DNA from: Aquanectria penicillioides
Lineage: Eukaryota; Ascomycota; Sordariomycetes; Hypocreales; Nectriaceae
Assembly: GCA_003415625.1 (NCBI GenBank)
Contig: PYIU01000010.1
Coordinates: 1,982,501 to 2,046,500 of the forward strand
DNA length: 64,000 nucleotides
Direction: 5' to 3'
Shown piece after piece: positions 33,814 to 44,195 of the stretch. Position numbers and translations under genes: made by a program. Each line of letters begins with the position of its first letter. Within the stretch, counting starts at the first letter, position 1. Under the pieces are notes generated by a model, which was not told where the DNA came from, searched no databases, and worked only from the letters and a program-made list of their open reading frames with translations.

Positions 33814-35608
33814 GTCGTCGAAATTTTAGGCTTGAGAGGAATAAGTAGCCTGAGGCCGCCAAATTAGTTGCCCAGGTTATTGTTGCAACTTGCAGGAACC
33901 CTGAATATCTTTTACAAGCTCTTTATGCTTCTGCAAATGATACCCGAGTTTCATTTCGTATTCATGAAGCCTCCCCGTTTCATCCTCACTTGCTCACCGA
34001 AAGACCTGGTAGAATCTGTGGCCTAGTGAGGCACTCAGGCGACATGCGCGGCACATTTGTGCCCGAATTGCGCATTCTGTCTGCCACGTCACTGTGTTAC
34101 CGCGCTATTGCATCATGTTAGACAATGGAGTACTACCAGGCAATATGATTCGGGAGGAAATATAATTTTGTCTCGGTGGGTGTGCCGGTGAGGTTGCAAG
34201 ATTGGCCAGACTGAGGCCTCCATCGGCGGACTTGGCACCTATGGTGGCCATTAAGCTTGATTTGTGTGATATATCATGCGTGAATGCACTTTCAATGATT
34301 TTGAGCCTGTTGTTGTTGCATCTCCTCTGAAGCAGGGCACTGGGATTTCTCCGTATATGAGAACAGATCTCGCTCTGATTTGGACCGAGAGCCTTCTGCC
34401 CACACACATGCCTAGATGTTATGATCTGAACAAGTAGCTCAATCTCTGACAAAACACTTTGGCCTTTCTTTACCTTGAACCTGCTACAATGGTAAGTTTG
34501 ACTGGTATCTTTCATCTTGACGCATTATACACCCATACAAGGAAGAATAAGGCTGACACGATTGAGACATTTAGGGCAAAAAACAAAAAGTATCGGACTA
34601 TGTGAATAACCTCGACGTTGATAGCATGACAGGGTCTTGGGACCCTACCGGGGCCTAGCGCCGCATTCATGGAGATTGCAAGTCTACAACAGGTGGCAAT
34701 TGGCGCATGGAAACTATGATGATGTCTGTAAAACCTGCAACATTCAAATTTCGACTTTAGAAGATGGTAGCAACATATGGGATATAGAGTACGCGGAGAA
34801 GCCCTCATTTTCCACCATTGTCGCAGATGTTCAAGCTGCCAAAGGCTGAAAGTGAATTGCGACCCCTTTGGTTCTTAGGGCTCCAGTAATGCAACCTGAT
34901 TTTCTAGCCAGAATTTTGGATTACGTGCTTTGTCCTCCAGGGATTTCTCGACACTCTTAAGGAGGCCCTGGATCGGGGACAGGGAACCGAGGAGATCTCC
35001 GGCCTAGTCTGACTGATTCAGCAAGAAAAGTAGCAACTTCCTATCCAGGGCGGTCAACCAAGTATTTAACCTCGTAACTTAGTGGACAGTCTCATGTTTG
35101 TCTTTTCAGGCCTTCCATTAATTGCTATCGCAAACTCCGTGGATATTGGTCTTCCACGTGTATAATGTACATGGTATTCTTATGTCAGTGCAATACAATG
35201 ACAGAAGCAAAAGTTTATGGTCTTTTTATGATTTGTGCAATGAGTCGTGCATTCGGCAATATGAGATACTATAACCCAATCAAGCTGCATTTCAAACAAT
35301 TTCGTTTTCCCTTAACCATGATTGCCATTTCAACCAATGCGAGCGTTACAGAATAGGCCCATTCGCAAACAGAACTCACTTACTGAACATCACTTCCGCT
35401 AGGAATGATGGTGAAGAAAGTTGGACACATTTAACACAGGCAGGGTGATTGAATATTAGCAAATTTTAACGTTATCATCAATCGAGTGAAAAGAGTCCTC
35501 AGTAAGCAAGCTTATTTCCACATCCTGGTTCAGATCACAACCCATCACGTTCAAGTCTTGGCTTCGGCGTTCCTAACCAGGTCCAATACAAAACACCAAA
35601 AGATTCCT
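33814..35608. other. Intergenic, possible unrecognised gene debris
   Basis: Minus-strand ORFs at 34105-34515 and 34512-34808 and a plus-strand ORF at 34637-34849 (containing CKTCNIQISTLEDGSNIWD) have somewhat protein-like composition but no family I recognise and no consistent splice links. No gene is called. Confidence 0.35.
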
Positions 35609-36504
35609 TTATGAATCCGCTTGGTTGTTTGCGTTTCTCCGAGGTGTCTTGTCCGCAAGCTGCTGTTGATATTCACGTTGCTTTTCCCTCCTCACCCTCC
35701 GCATCTCGCTTTGCTCCTGACTCAGTTTCGCCTCCTCAGCGGTCATCGGATGCCGCGGCGGCGCATCTGGGTTCTCCCACATAATGGGCACATGCTGCAA
35801 ACCCAAGGGCGAATAGATTGGAAGCAATCTCCGAGTACCATCGTCTGGCAGATTTCCAGCACCAGGCCTTGGCAAAACCCGCCAGCTTTCCTCCGAGTAC
35901 ACCTTGTCGCGCGTAACCTGAGCGTAGCCAAAGGGCTGCGGGGGTTCCTTTTCAGGTAGGAGACCTGCATGTCCCTTCTCGTGCGCCAGTGGCTGTACTC
36001 GGCTTCGGCTTCTTGGGCCTGCTCAGGGCTCAACTCTAGTTTTGCCTCATCTGTTATCAAAGGCGGCACGTTTTGAGCAGCCACGTCGGACTCCCAGTCA
36101 TGAGGAGTTGTCGGCAGCCTTGCGAGGTCGCCCCAGTGTAAATGAAGCGCCTTGGCCCGCTTCAGCAGATCAAACGGTTCGTCCGCGACAGGTCTTCCAG
36201 GTCGGCCTCGGTTGGCAATCGCCATCGTCGTTTGCTTTACCCCAGTCTCGATCAGGACCAACCATGTCAAGTCCTGGCGCGTCTCCAGGCTGCGCAGGAA
36301 TTTCGAGATCAAGTCATAGTCGTCGCCTGGTAATGACGTCGGCAACAGATAGTAGTGTAGTTTTTTCTTAATGTAGAGGACCTCGCGGAGCGTATCGGTA
36401 AGACCAGGAATATCCGGTATATCCTTGAACGGATTGCAATGCGCCAAAAATTCATCCTCCACTTCGACTCGCCTCGCTGCTAGGGAGAGCATGATTGGCG
36501 CCAA
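35609..36504 (-). CDS. Uncharacterised protein with internal repeat
   Basis: There are two exons, 36504-35965 and 35917-35609, with a 47-bp intron (GTCTCC...GCTCAG); the product is 282 residues. I do not recognise the family. An internal duplication is visible: PPLITDEAKLELSPEQAQEAEAEY in the first exon and PRHPMTAEEAKLSQEQSEM in the second, each followed by Arg/Glu-rich text. The C-terminus is highly charged (RREKQREYQQQLADK). There is no signal peptide or TM segment. If the intron is rejected the frame instead runs on to a non-conserved end at 35743, and the duplication supports the spliced reading. Function is unknown; a nuclear or structural role is only a guess from composition. Confidence 0.65.
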
Positions 36505-37562
36505 GTTTCTCCAGTCTTGGCTCGACTAAATCAAGACGTCGTCGCGTGAAAACGACTCAGAGTAAAATCCAAGAATTGCAAGAACCCAAGTCTGACGCAG
36601 TGGTCAATGCGACTCAATAAACAATTCGATTCGGCAATTTCCAATTCGGGCTCCAGTCTTGCATGATTATTGTGGCTAACAGCTTTCCGAGCTGACCGCG
36701 GAAGGCCACTTTGTCGTGTCACGTTGCAGGGGCATCAACGCGTTACGTGAAGGATCGACGGCCAACAAGCCGAAACGCTGAGATAAATTCAACGGATCCT
36801 ACCAAGGAATAGGGAGCGTAGCCATATTCACATGCATACCGACTCTCAACACCAAAAACGATGGCGTTGATGCATGTATTGCTAGGTCATGGCACCTTTT
36901 CAACTTCATCGCTCAAGGGTCTTTCTTGGCTCGTCCCTCGGCAGCGTCGGGAACCGCATGATTGGTGCTTTTATTAACCGTTGACGGAGCCGCCTATTAG
37001 AGTTCATCTGATCCCCTTACGGGTTAGATAAGACAAGATGCTATGAGAAAGTGGAGTTCTCGCTTAATTGCCCGTGTCCTGGGCGAATGGATACGGCCAT
37101 CTTTGATTGAAGCCGTCCTCATTCAGGATAGTGCACGATACCGCTGTATCCTTTATTTCCCGGCTGAAACCCACTATAGCCGTGTGAATAAGCAACACTC
37201 TGTCCTATGAAAATTCTTCGTCCCCCAGATGCCGCGTGAAAGGAGGTGACCTTGGGAATAGCTGCATCCTTCGTATAGCATCATGATACTCCGACGTCTT
37301 CTATCCTGAGTTTGCTCGAAAAAAAAATAAAAATAAAAATAAAAATTAATAATCGACTTGGGTTTTGCTCATTGGGCCTTTACAGCCCCGGAAAGCCTGG
37401 AGGACTCTAAGCAGCTGCTGCGAGCGAGGGAAAATCGCGCACTGATCGACTCATGAGAGGGCTGCCCGCTGACCAAGGAGAGGTAAGGCTGCTTACTGTA
37501 CACCATATCATGTCATTAGATAATCATCACTAACATGACTGTACATAGACTTTGATCTCGCA
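36505..37562. other. Intergenic; A-rich pentanucleotide tract
   Basis: The AAAAT repeat tract at about 37319-37351 is the only structure noticed. No gene is recognised between the two divergent hypothetical genes. Confidence 0.5.
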
Positions 37563-38138
37563 ATGCGATCACAGACTTACATTCCAGTGGTGGCTCCTCT
37601 TCCCAGAAATGTCCCTCCCCGCTTCGCGGTGGAGCTCCTGCAGTCGTTTACTCTGTGTCTGAGTCAGATTCCCGACATCATCAGTTTCAATGAGATTCCA
37701 CTTGATCCCGCTGAGATTTCTGATGACCCGTTCTTTGGGCCCTGGGATGAGCATGTGCGTGCGTACAAGATCCAGGCGGCTATACATATGCTTCCGGGCC
37801 TAAGCAAGGCCTACCAGTGGCCAGCCATCTATCAGAGAACGGCCAGCGGCATGCGAACTCGCGGCACCACTCCAACAGGCATTGTCACATGGACCGAATG
37901 GATGGTCCGTCGAAGCCGGGACGGCATGACGCATGCCGAATATGAACTGAATAATAACACAATGGCCAGCGAGAGCGAGCAGTGGGAGATTTACCTTGAT
38001 CATACCCTCGAGGCTAATAAACTTTTGATGCCATTTGTTCAAATATACGCTGAAAAGGCCATCACTTTAGTTTGCGAAAGAGCTGCAGCTGAAATAGGGC
38101 GGCGTCACTTTGAAAGGTCAATGCACAAGGCATTCTAG
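37563..38138 (+). CDS. Hypothetical protein, 191 residues
   Basis: This single open frame has coding-like composition (RSQTYIPVVAPLPRNVPPRF, FFGPWDEHVRAYKIQAAIHM, EIGRRHFERSMH). It has no signal peptide, TM segment or domain I recognise. The plausible intron acceptor just upstream (ACATAG at about 37546-37551) allows an upstream exon, but no frame-compatible donor with a start was found, so the N-terminus may be incomplete. The gene converges with the PP2C phosphatase (141 bp between stops). Confidence 0.5.
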   Translation: MRSQTYIPVVAPLPRNVPPRFAVELLQSFTLCLSQIPDIISFNEIPLDPAEISDDPFFGPWDEHVRAYKIQAAIHMLPGLSKAYQWPAIYQRTASGMRTRGTTPTGIVTWTEWMVRRSRDGMTHAEYELNNNTMASESEQWEIYLDHTLEANKLLMPFVQIYAEKAITLVCERAAAEIGRRHFERSMHKAF

Positions 38139-38279
38139 AGAGTACTAGGGATAGAGGGGTGGAGTTTTTGCTGTACTATTATATTATATCATCCAAGACC
38201 CTTTTCTTTTTATTTCTTACGAACATGTATTTAACTTATGAGAGATGCTTCCTAGGGTAGGAATGCATCTACGACAACC

Positions 38280-39686
38280 TCAATTACTACTGTTGCTTGC
38301 TGTCTCGAGGACAACTACCAAAATCGTCACATCGTCGCCTGGTTTTCGTCCCTTGCTTTCGACAACCCCGTCGAATAACATCTGCGCCAGGTTCGCTTCG
38401 TCCCCTGCACCCTTGTGCGGGGCTTGGCTGAGGATGCCGACCACTTCTTCCGACGAAACGAGGTCCCATAGGCCGTCAGTTGCCAAAACGGCAACTATGG
38501 GTGACGTATGCTGACCGGGTATCCCAGCACCAAGCGAGACCTCAGTCACATCGGGCGTTGCAGATACATACGGCGGACTGTGATATGCCCAGAATAGCGT
38601 GTCATAGCGATCGATGAGCGGGATAATTTTTCCTTTGCCGTTGGATGCTGAAATGGCCACCTGGTGAGCACTCAACTGCTTAATCAAGTGTTTATGCTGG
38701 TCCCGTTGGTCGGATGTCAATTCGGGGTATGTTGGTTGACCTGCAGTTGCACTCTGCGCGTTGGTTTGGATGCCTCGAAGTGGCAGCTTGTAAATGCCAT
38801 CCCCGAAGCCCCGAGTTGAAAGTGTCTCGCCGAATAATCGCCCCCCCACAAAAATATCCTTGGGGTCATCGCTGGGATGCTGCGATGCAATGAGTGATTG
38901 CTCATCTTTGACCCCGGAGTTGACGTCAACACTGGCCGCGTGGATCTTGGGTTCCGGGCTGAACGACGCCACAACTACTCGTGAGTCACCAAGATTGACA
39001 ATGTGCGCGGATGGTGTTTCTGAGTGGTCATGCGGCAGGTTAATCATCAACATTGAGGCAGTACAACCGCTCAGCACTTTCAATGCGCCCATTGTGTTTT
39101 CTTCCCTAATTGGAGTTTCCTTTTCGTCTTCGCCACGTCGCTTTGGCTTGAGCAGTTTCATAGCCATGGAGCCCAGTGACCGCTTTGATGAAGACGCCGC
39201 AGGTACAGGATGAGCTTCTTGAAACGAGGATAGCAATTGCTTGTCAAACTCGTCAAACGCACCCTGAAGAGCAGTTGCGCTCGACTCGGCATCATCTACA
39301 CTTTGACCAGCCGTCGACAAGACCTCGGCGGGCAAGGCCTTCGCCACATGGTCCGCTGCAGCCGAGCCGCGATGGCCGTCGTAGACACCAAGGAGCAGCG
39401 TCGTCACTTTCGCTTTTGGCCCGGATGCATTCCTTGCCCGCACGTCAATCGAGTACCTGTCCTCAATTGGGCGGCTTGTTGGTTGGTGTTGGAGGATATG
39501 CACCGCCACAGTCGTGTCTGGACCCAGGTCAGATGCCGGGATTTGGCGTTTACCAGTGACGGTTTCGCCCTGGCCCAAGTCGAGACGTCCCCCGGCTGCT
39601 GGAGCTGCTGCAGCACTAAGTCCAGTCATCTCGGACAGCGTAAGTGAAGATTTGACAATGGGGCTGTTGATGTACATAGGACTCAT
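38280..39686 (-). CDS. PP2C-type Ser/Thr protein phosphatase
   Basis: An intronless frame encodes 468 residues. It is a Mg/Mn-dependent PPM phosphatase that dephosphorylates phosphoserine or phosphothreonine. Motifs in order are IEDRYSID (E75, D76), LLGVYDGHRG (D103-G-H), SGCTASMLMINL, VNLGDSRVVVA, LSTRGFGDGIYKLP, VAVLATDGLWDLVSSEEV (D404) and PGDDVTILVV (D near 452). All metal-binding aspartates expected in the family are present, so it should be active. The order and length (long insert KRSLGSMAMKLLKPKRRGEDEKE before the central sheet) resemble fungal Ptc5/Ptc6-like mitochondrial phosphatases, but a clear targeting presequence is not visible. Substrate is unassigned. Confidence 0.92.
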   Translation of the reverse strand: MSPMYINSPIVKSSLTLSEMTGLSAAAAPAAGGRLDLGQGETVTGKRQIPASDLGPDTTVAVHILQHQPTSRPIEDRYSIDVRARNASGPKAKVTTLLLGVYDGHRGSAAADHVAKALPAEVLSTAGQSVDDAESSATALQGAFDEFDKQLLSSFQEAHPVPAASSSKRSLGSMAMKLLKPKRRGEDEKETPIREENTMGALKVLSGCTASMLMINLPHDHSETPSAHIVNLGDSRVVVASFSPEPKIHAASVDVNSGVKDEQSLIASQHPSDDPKDIFVGGRLFGETLSTRGFGDGIYKLPLRGIQTNAQSATAGQPTYPELTSDQRDQHKHLIKQLSAHQVAISASNGKGKIIPLIDRYDTLFWAYHSPPYVSATPDVTEVSLGAGIPGQHTSPIVAVLATDGLWDLVSSEEVVGILSQAPHKGAGDEANLAQMLFDGVVESKGRKPGDDVTILVVVLETASNSSN

Positions 39687-40888
39687 CTCAAACTACCCTC
39701 AAGATAAGTCAATCGCCCAAAGCGGCCTAGTCACATATCTCAGGTGCTGACGCATCACTAGCCTGCGCCACCAAACAATAGTCGTTTCCTACCCTACAGG
39801 CTACAGAAAGGCGATATGTGAAGTGAGACCTCCAGTATTTAGTGCGTCGCGCTGAGGCTGGAGCCGATGCTGTCGACAGTAGAAAGAAGGGGCATGTCAT
39901 GGCGAAACTCAGAGAACCTCGTGACGTGCGGCGTTATTGAAGGCATTCAACACAGTGATCCCACAATATCCTGTATTAGTGGTCTATAATCGGAACGAAT
40001 GCAAGAATTTTTATCACATTTCTCGCAACCCAGTTACTATTTGAGTTACCATGTAGCCTCCATTCAGGGCAACATGGTTATTGCGATGCAAATATCAATA
40101 CGAGGTAAATCCGAGAAAATGGTTCCCGAGAGCACTAATTAGCGACGAAAACCTTGCTTGATCGAAGCCTGATTGCCTAACATGGTGTTCAGTATCGAAT
40201 TAATAGTGTTTTCTGAGCCCGACAAAATGTTATGACCATTAGCTGAGAACGCAATTGGAGATACTGAGTACATCTCCTATTGAATGAAGCCCCCGTAATT
40301 GAATGTCCTGCCGTATCCAACAGATATAGTAATACTCACCTACCTTGAAGTTGAATATTCCTGAGATATGTAACTAAAGAACAATATTTGTGGTTCGATA
40401 TAGGGCATGATGATTAGGCATCAATCCCCAGCGTTGCTTATTCTCACTTTCTAGAACAAGGAACTAATAGTTAATCTCCTGCATACTAACGTAAACGATT
40501 GGTTAAAATGTAATAAAGTTTATTCAGTTCATGATTAACTTCCTAGATAGAGGGTGGCCACCTTCCATCTTAGGATAGGGCTGGCACTGCATCGAAGCGA
40601 TCATTAGGGTTACATTTCGGATGTAAATCCCTATATAGCAGTTGACTGCCCCCTGCAACCACTATCTATTCTCAGCTTCCTAAAATAGATGGACTTCTGT
40701 TCTATGATCGTCGCATGCATATTTTAGTGAAGCGTTGCAATCCTCCACATGTCCAAGTTGCATGCCGAGCTCTGCTGATTTCTATAATGTCCTGAGCGGT
40801 ATAAAGTCCTCATAGTCATCGCAGCATAGCTTCCCGACCACAAGTTGGTCGAATATTACTTCATTTCCTCTCCGATCTGACAGACACA
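39687..40888. other. Intergenic
   Basis: AT-rich sequence between the divergent phosphatase and carboxypeptidase genes. No coding region or repeat is recognised. Confidence 0.5.
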
Positions 40889-42205
40889 ATGAAGAGTTCT
40901 CTTCTTTTGTCGCTTCTTGCGATCAATTCTGCATCTTTGGGATGTCTCTTGCCTGAGGAGCGCGGCGATGGAATGAAAACGGTCGTCCGCCGTCAGTCGA
41001 GCACCGGGACGCCAATCGGCACTGGCGATAGATTCAGCAGCGGAGCTACGGCGCCTCGAGGGCTGGGAACACAATCCACGAGCTTCAGCACCTTACTAAA
41101 CGTCAATGAAATCAAGAGTGGACTCCAAGGTCTTGCGAATACATATGGAGTGAAAACATTCGAAACCCCATACAAAACTTACCTGGGTGCAACCATCCTC
41201 GGAGCCAAGGTTGGAGGCACTGGAGGCGGCTGCAACGACTCCTTTCGCGTTTTCTTCAATGGCAATATCCACGCCAGAGAGCGTGGATCTATGGATAGCG
41301 TGCTGTACTTCATCTCTGATCTGCTGTATGCCAACAAAACAGGCACGGGTCTGACGTACGGGTCCAAGACCTACACCAACGCGCAAGTCAAGACCGCCTT
41401 ATCTGCCGGAATTGTCTTCATTCCGCTCAGCAATCCTGATGGAGTGGCCTACGATCAGTCTTCCAATAGCTGCTGGCGAAAGAACCGTAGGCCCAACTCA
41501 GGAGGGTCAGTTGGAGTGGATCTAAACCGAAACTTTGACTTCGTCTGGGACTTCAAGACCCTCTTCGCATCTAGTGTACAATCGTCCGTGGCTTCGACCT
41601 CGGGTAGCTCTGAGGTCTATCATGGAACTAGTGCTTTCTCGGAGCCGGAGACTAAGAACATCAAGTGGGTATTTGACACATACTCCAAGATCCGCTGGTT
41701 TGTCGACCTGCACTCGTACGCAGGCGACGTCCTCTACAGTTGGGGTAGCGACGAGAACCAGTCCAAGTATCCGTACATGAACTTCCTCAACAGTTCCTAC
41801 AATAGCGTTCGCGGCATCCTCTCCGACACCCCAGGGTCTGGAAAGGGGTACGGCGAGTACACCCCCAAGACGGAGTGGGATACCAATCTGGCTGCAGCAG
41901 AGGCCATGAGCTCTGCCATGACCTCGGGCGGTGGTTCATCTTACACAGCCATGCCGGCCGCCGATTTATATCCCACTTCAGGCGCCAGTGATGATTACGC
42001 CTATTCACGACACTTTGCTGACACTAGCAAGAATCTCATTCACGCATACACAGTAGAGTTTGGATTTGGAAATAGTGCGGCATCTTGTCCGTTCTATCCT
42101 ACTGTCTCTCAGTACAACTCAAACCTTAAAGCAACTGGTGCTGGCTTTATGCAGTTGCTGTTGTCCGCTGTTGAGCTGGGACTTGGTGATGCGACTCAAT
42201 GTTAA
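40889..42205 (+). CDS. Secreted zinc carboxypeptidase (M14A)
   Basis: An intronless frame encodes 438 residues. A signal peptide (MKSSLLLSLLAINSASLG) is followed by a short possible pro-region to about residue 70 (dibasic RR near 34-35), much shorter than the pro-domain of pancreatic-type enzymes. The metallocarboxypeptidase domain shows zinc ligands H128 and E131 (NIHARERGS) and H275 (FVDLHSYAG), the substrate-binding DLNRNFDFVW, and catalytic E390 (YTVEFGFG). All are intact. The enzyme should remove C-terminal residues from extracellular peptides. Several cysteines suggest disulfides. Neighbours give no operon-like context. Confidence 0.93.
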   Translation: MKSSLLLSLLAINSASLGCLLPEERGDGMKTVVRRQSSTGTPIGTGDRFSSGATAPRGLGTQSTSFSTLLNVNEIKSGLQGLANTYGVKTFETPYKTYLGATILGAKVGGTGGGCNDSFRVFFNGNIHARERGSMDSVLYFISDLLYANKTGTGLTYGSKTYTNAQVKTALSAGIVFIPLSNPDGVAYDQSSNSCWRKNRRPNSGGSVGVDLNRNFDFVWDFKTLFASSVQSSVASTSGSSEVYHGTSAFSEPETKNIKWVFDTYSKIRWFVDLHSYAGDVLYSWGSDENQSKYPYMNFLNSSYNSVRGILSDTPGSGKGYGEYTPKTEWDTNLAAAEAMSSAMTSGGGSSYTAMPAADLYPTSGASDDYAYSRHFADTSKNLIHAYTVEFGFGNSAASCPFYPTVSQYNSNLKATGAGFMQLLLSAVELGLGDATQC

Positions 42206-42491
42206 GTTTAGAATAACTTTAGTTATCCAAATATGACCACTGTATTGTGCGATGCTTTTCGTCCAATATTCGACAGTGTGTACTTCCATTTCCAAGCAAC
42301 ATTTCTTTGCCTATATCTTTTCTCAAATAATTCGAAGCAATTCAGCCAGGACTACCCAGCAGATATCGATGGCAGCAGCAAGCTGATCATGCTTCGCACT
42401 GTATAACGTAAATATATTTACTACATATCTCAGAATCGTAACTCATTTCACATAGGCCGTTAGAAAATCTTCAACACATAAATCGTCAAAT

Positions 42492-44195
42492 TCATTTTGA
42501 CCCGTCTCTGGAGCTGGTCTTAGTCCAGTATTCGTGAGGCGGTTGGATAACCCAAAGCCTCTCTCTTGCGCCGTGCTGATTTTTGAAGGTAGCATCAGTT
42601 GGATCAAAGTCCAAATAGTCATTGATGTTGGGAGGAGGTGGTTTCTGCGTTTCATGAGGGACATGAGGGGGTATCGGTGCGTGTTGTTCGTACGCGACCG
42701 GTTCCGTGTTGATCATCGAATGTCGTCGAAAGCTTCCGGCTGTAGAACCTCGCCTGCTAGGTATGTCAGACTGAGAGGTGGAATTTCGCCTTGGGAGGGA
42801 CCTTCTTTTGGCTGCCTTGCTGGTCTTCTTGTTGCGGTCGGGAGTAACTGCTGCTGCTGGAGCTTGGGTTGGATACACGAGGCCGTTGGGTTCCAGATAC
42901 TGAGTCTCAGGACCTTCTCTTGATACAACTTCGCGGTTTGGCGTCGACGTCCTGCTCATAGATAGCCTCGAAAAGAATGTAACAGGAGACAGCTTTTGAA
43001 AAAACTTTCGTGAGCTTGACGATACTGTAGAGTTCGCTGGCTTGGGCGTGTCACCAGGAGCACCGGCTCCCTGGTAGACTGGATATGCAAAGGAGTCGTT
43101 TCTTGATTGCGTGCCCTGGAAGGAATTCCGAGCTCTGTCATTTCTCTGAGCGCTTGGTCGTGGCACTTGAGGTGCCGAGTACCCTTGGTGGCCCGGAGGC
43201 GGTCGAGAACCTGCACTGTCGTAGACAAGCACAACTGGCGGCACCAAACATATATTCTCATCCCCGAAAAGCTCCCGTCTGTATATCCCCGGGTAAAGAC
43301 AACCGAAAATACCCGCATCATGTTTGTCGAAGGACTTCCACTCAGTAATGTCTCTCATGGTTGTTGACGACGCGACCGTTTCGTTGGCGATCCCACTTCG
43401 CACTAGATCGGGAGTTATGATTGGATAGTCGTAGATGGAGCAAGAAATCAGTTGATGCAAGTCTATTGCTCGCTGGAAAACATTGTGCTTCAGGCTTCCG
43501 AGGTGGAACTGAAGCACCTCTGGGTCAACCCAGGCCGAAAGGCTTCTCGCGAGTGCTGAAAATAGCGTATGCGTGTGGCCTTCTCTCTGATCGACAAAGG
43601 GCTTGGTCTTTGTCAAGGATGTTGTGGTATCGGACTTCCATTTGTTGGCCATGAGTGTGGCGTCTGCCTATGCGTTAACAGGGTCCTAAAGATGATGTCA
43701 TGGTTAGTCTGTACCTTTGTCGCTGACGCTGTTCATGATTGCCAAGATGTCATCAAATGTAGCCGCAAACTCGTCAGAGACACCAACTGGATATTTCCTG
43801 TTGAAAACAATAGTATTCAAAGATGTCCAGATACACCGAGCCAGAACAACATTCATGCAGGTCCCAAGCTCACTTAGCCACTTCATCCACTCGCTGTTGG
43901 CAAATGGATTCGTTTCTTCGTAGAGGCCGAGTTCACGGACTGCCAAGACGCCATCTTTCCGATTAAGTGCTCGGCGGAAAACCGTCTGAAAGTCCAGCGA
44001 CTTCTTCTTCATGTCTTGCTCGACAAAGTTGATCCACCATTGGATGGCATCCTGGAGATCCTCTGCGCCCTTTCCAATCTCCATGTCTGTTACCTGGCCG
44101 ATGATGCCTTGGAGCTTCATAATCTTGACGGTGGCTACATCGAGGTCCTCCTTCAACATCAGCACCTCTTCACGAAGATGATCGGAATCATCCAT
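42492..44195 (-). CDS. Uncharacterised fungal protein with coiled coil and basic Pro/Ser-rich tail
   Basis: There are two exons, 44195-43715 and 43663-42492, with a 51-bp intron (GTACAG...GGCAG); the product is 550 residues. The N-terminus is a heptad-like acidic coiled coil (DDSDHLREEVLMLKEDLDVATVKIMKLQ). A globular region to about residue 310 (WWINFVEQDMKKKSLDFQ, VFNRKYPVGVSDEF, LFSALARSLSAWVDPEVLQF, GIFGCLYPGIYRRELFG) shows no catalytic motif I know. From about 320 onward the chain is low-complexity and basic (KTSKAAKRRSLPRRNS), then Pro-rich, ending RLWVIQPPHEYWTK. Related text is, to my knowledge, seen only in uncharacterised fungal proteins. No function is assigned. Confidence 0.75.

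Noticed and set aside
33968..34849. Three medium ORFs (34105-34515 minus, 34512-34808 minus, 34637-34849 plus)
   Set aside because: Composition is partly protein-like but there is no family match, the frames conflict with each other, and no joint gene model could be built.
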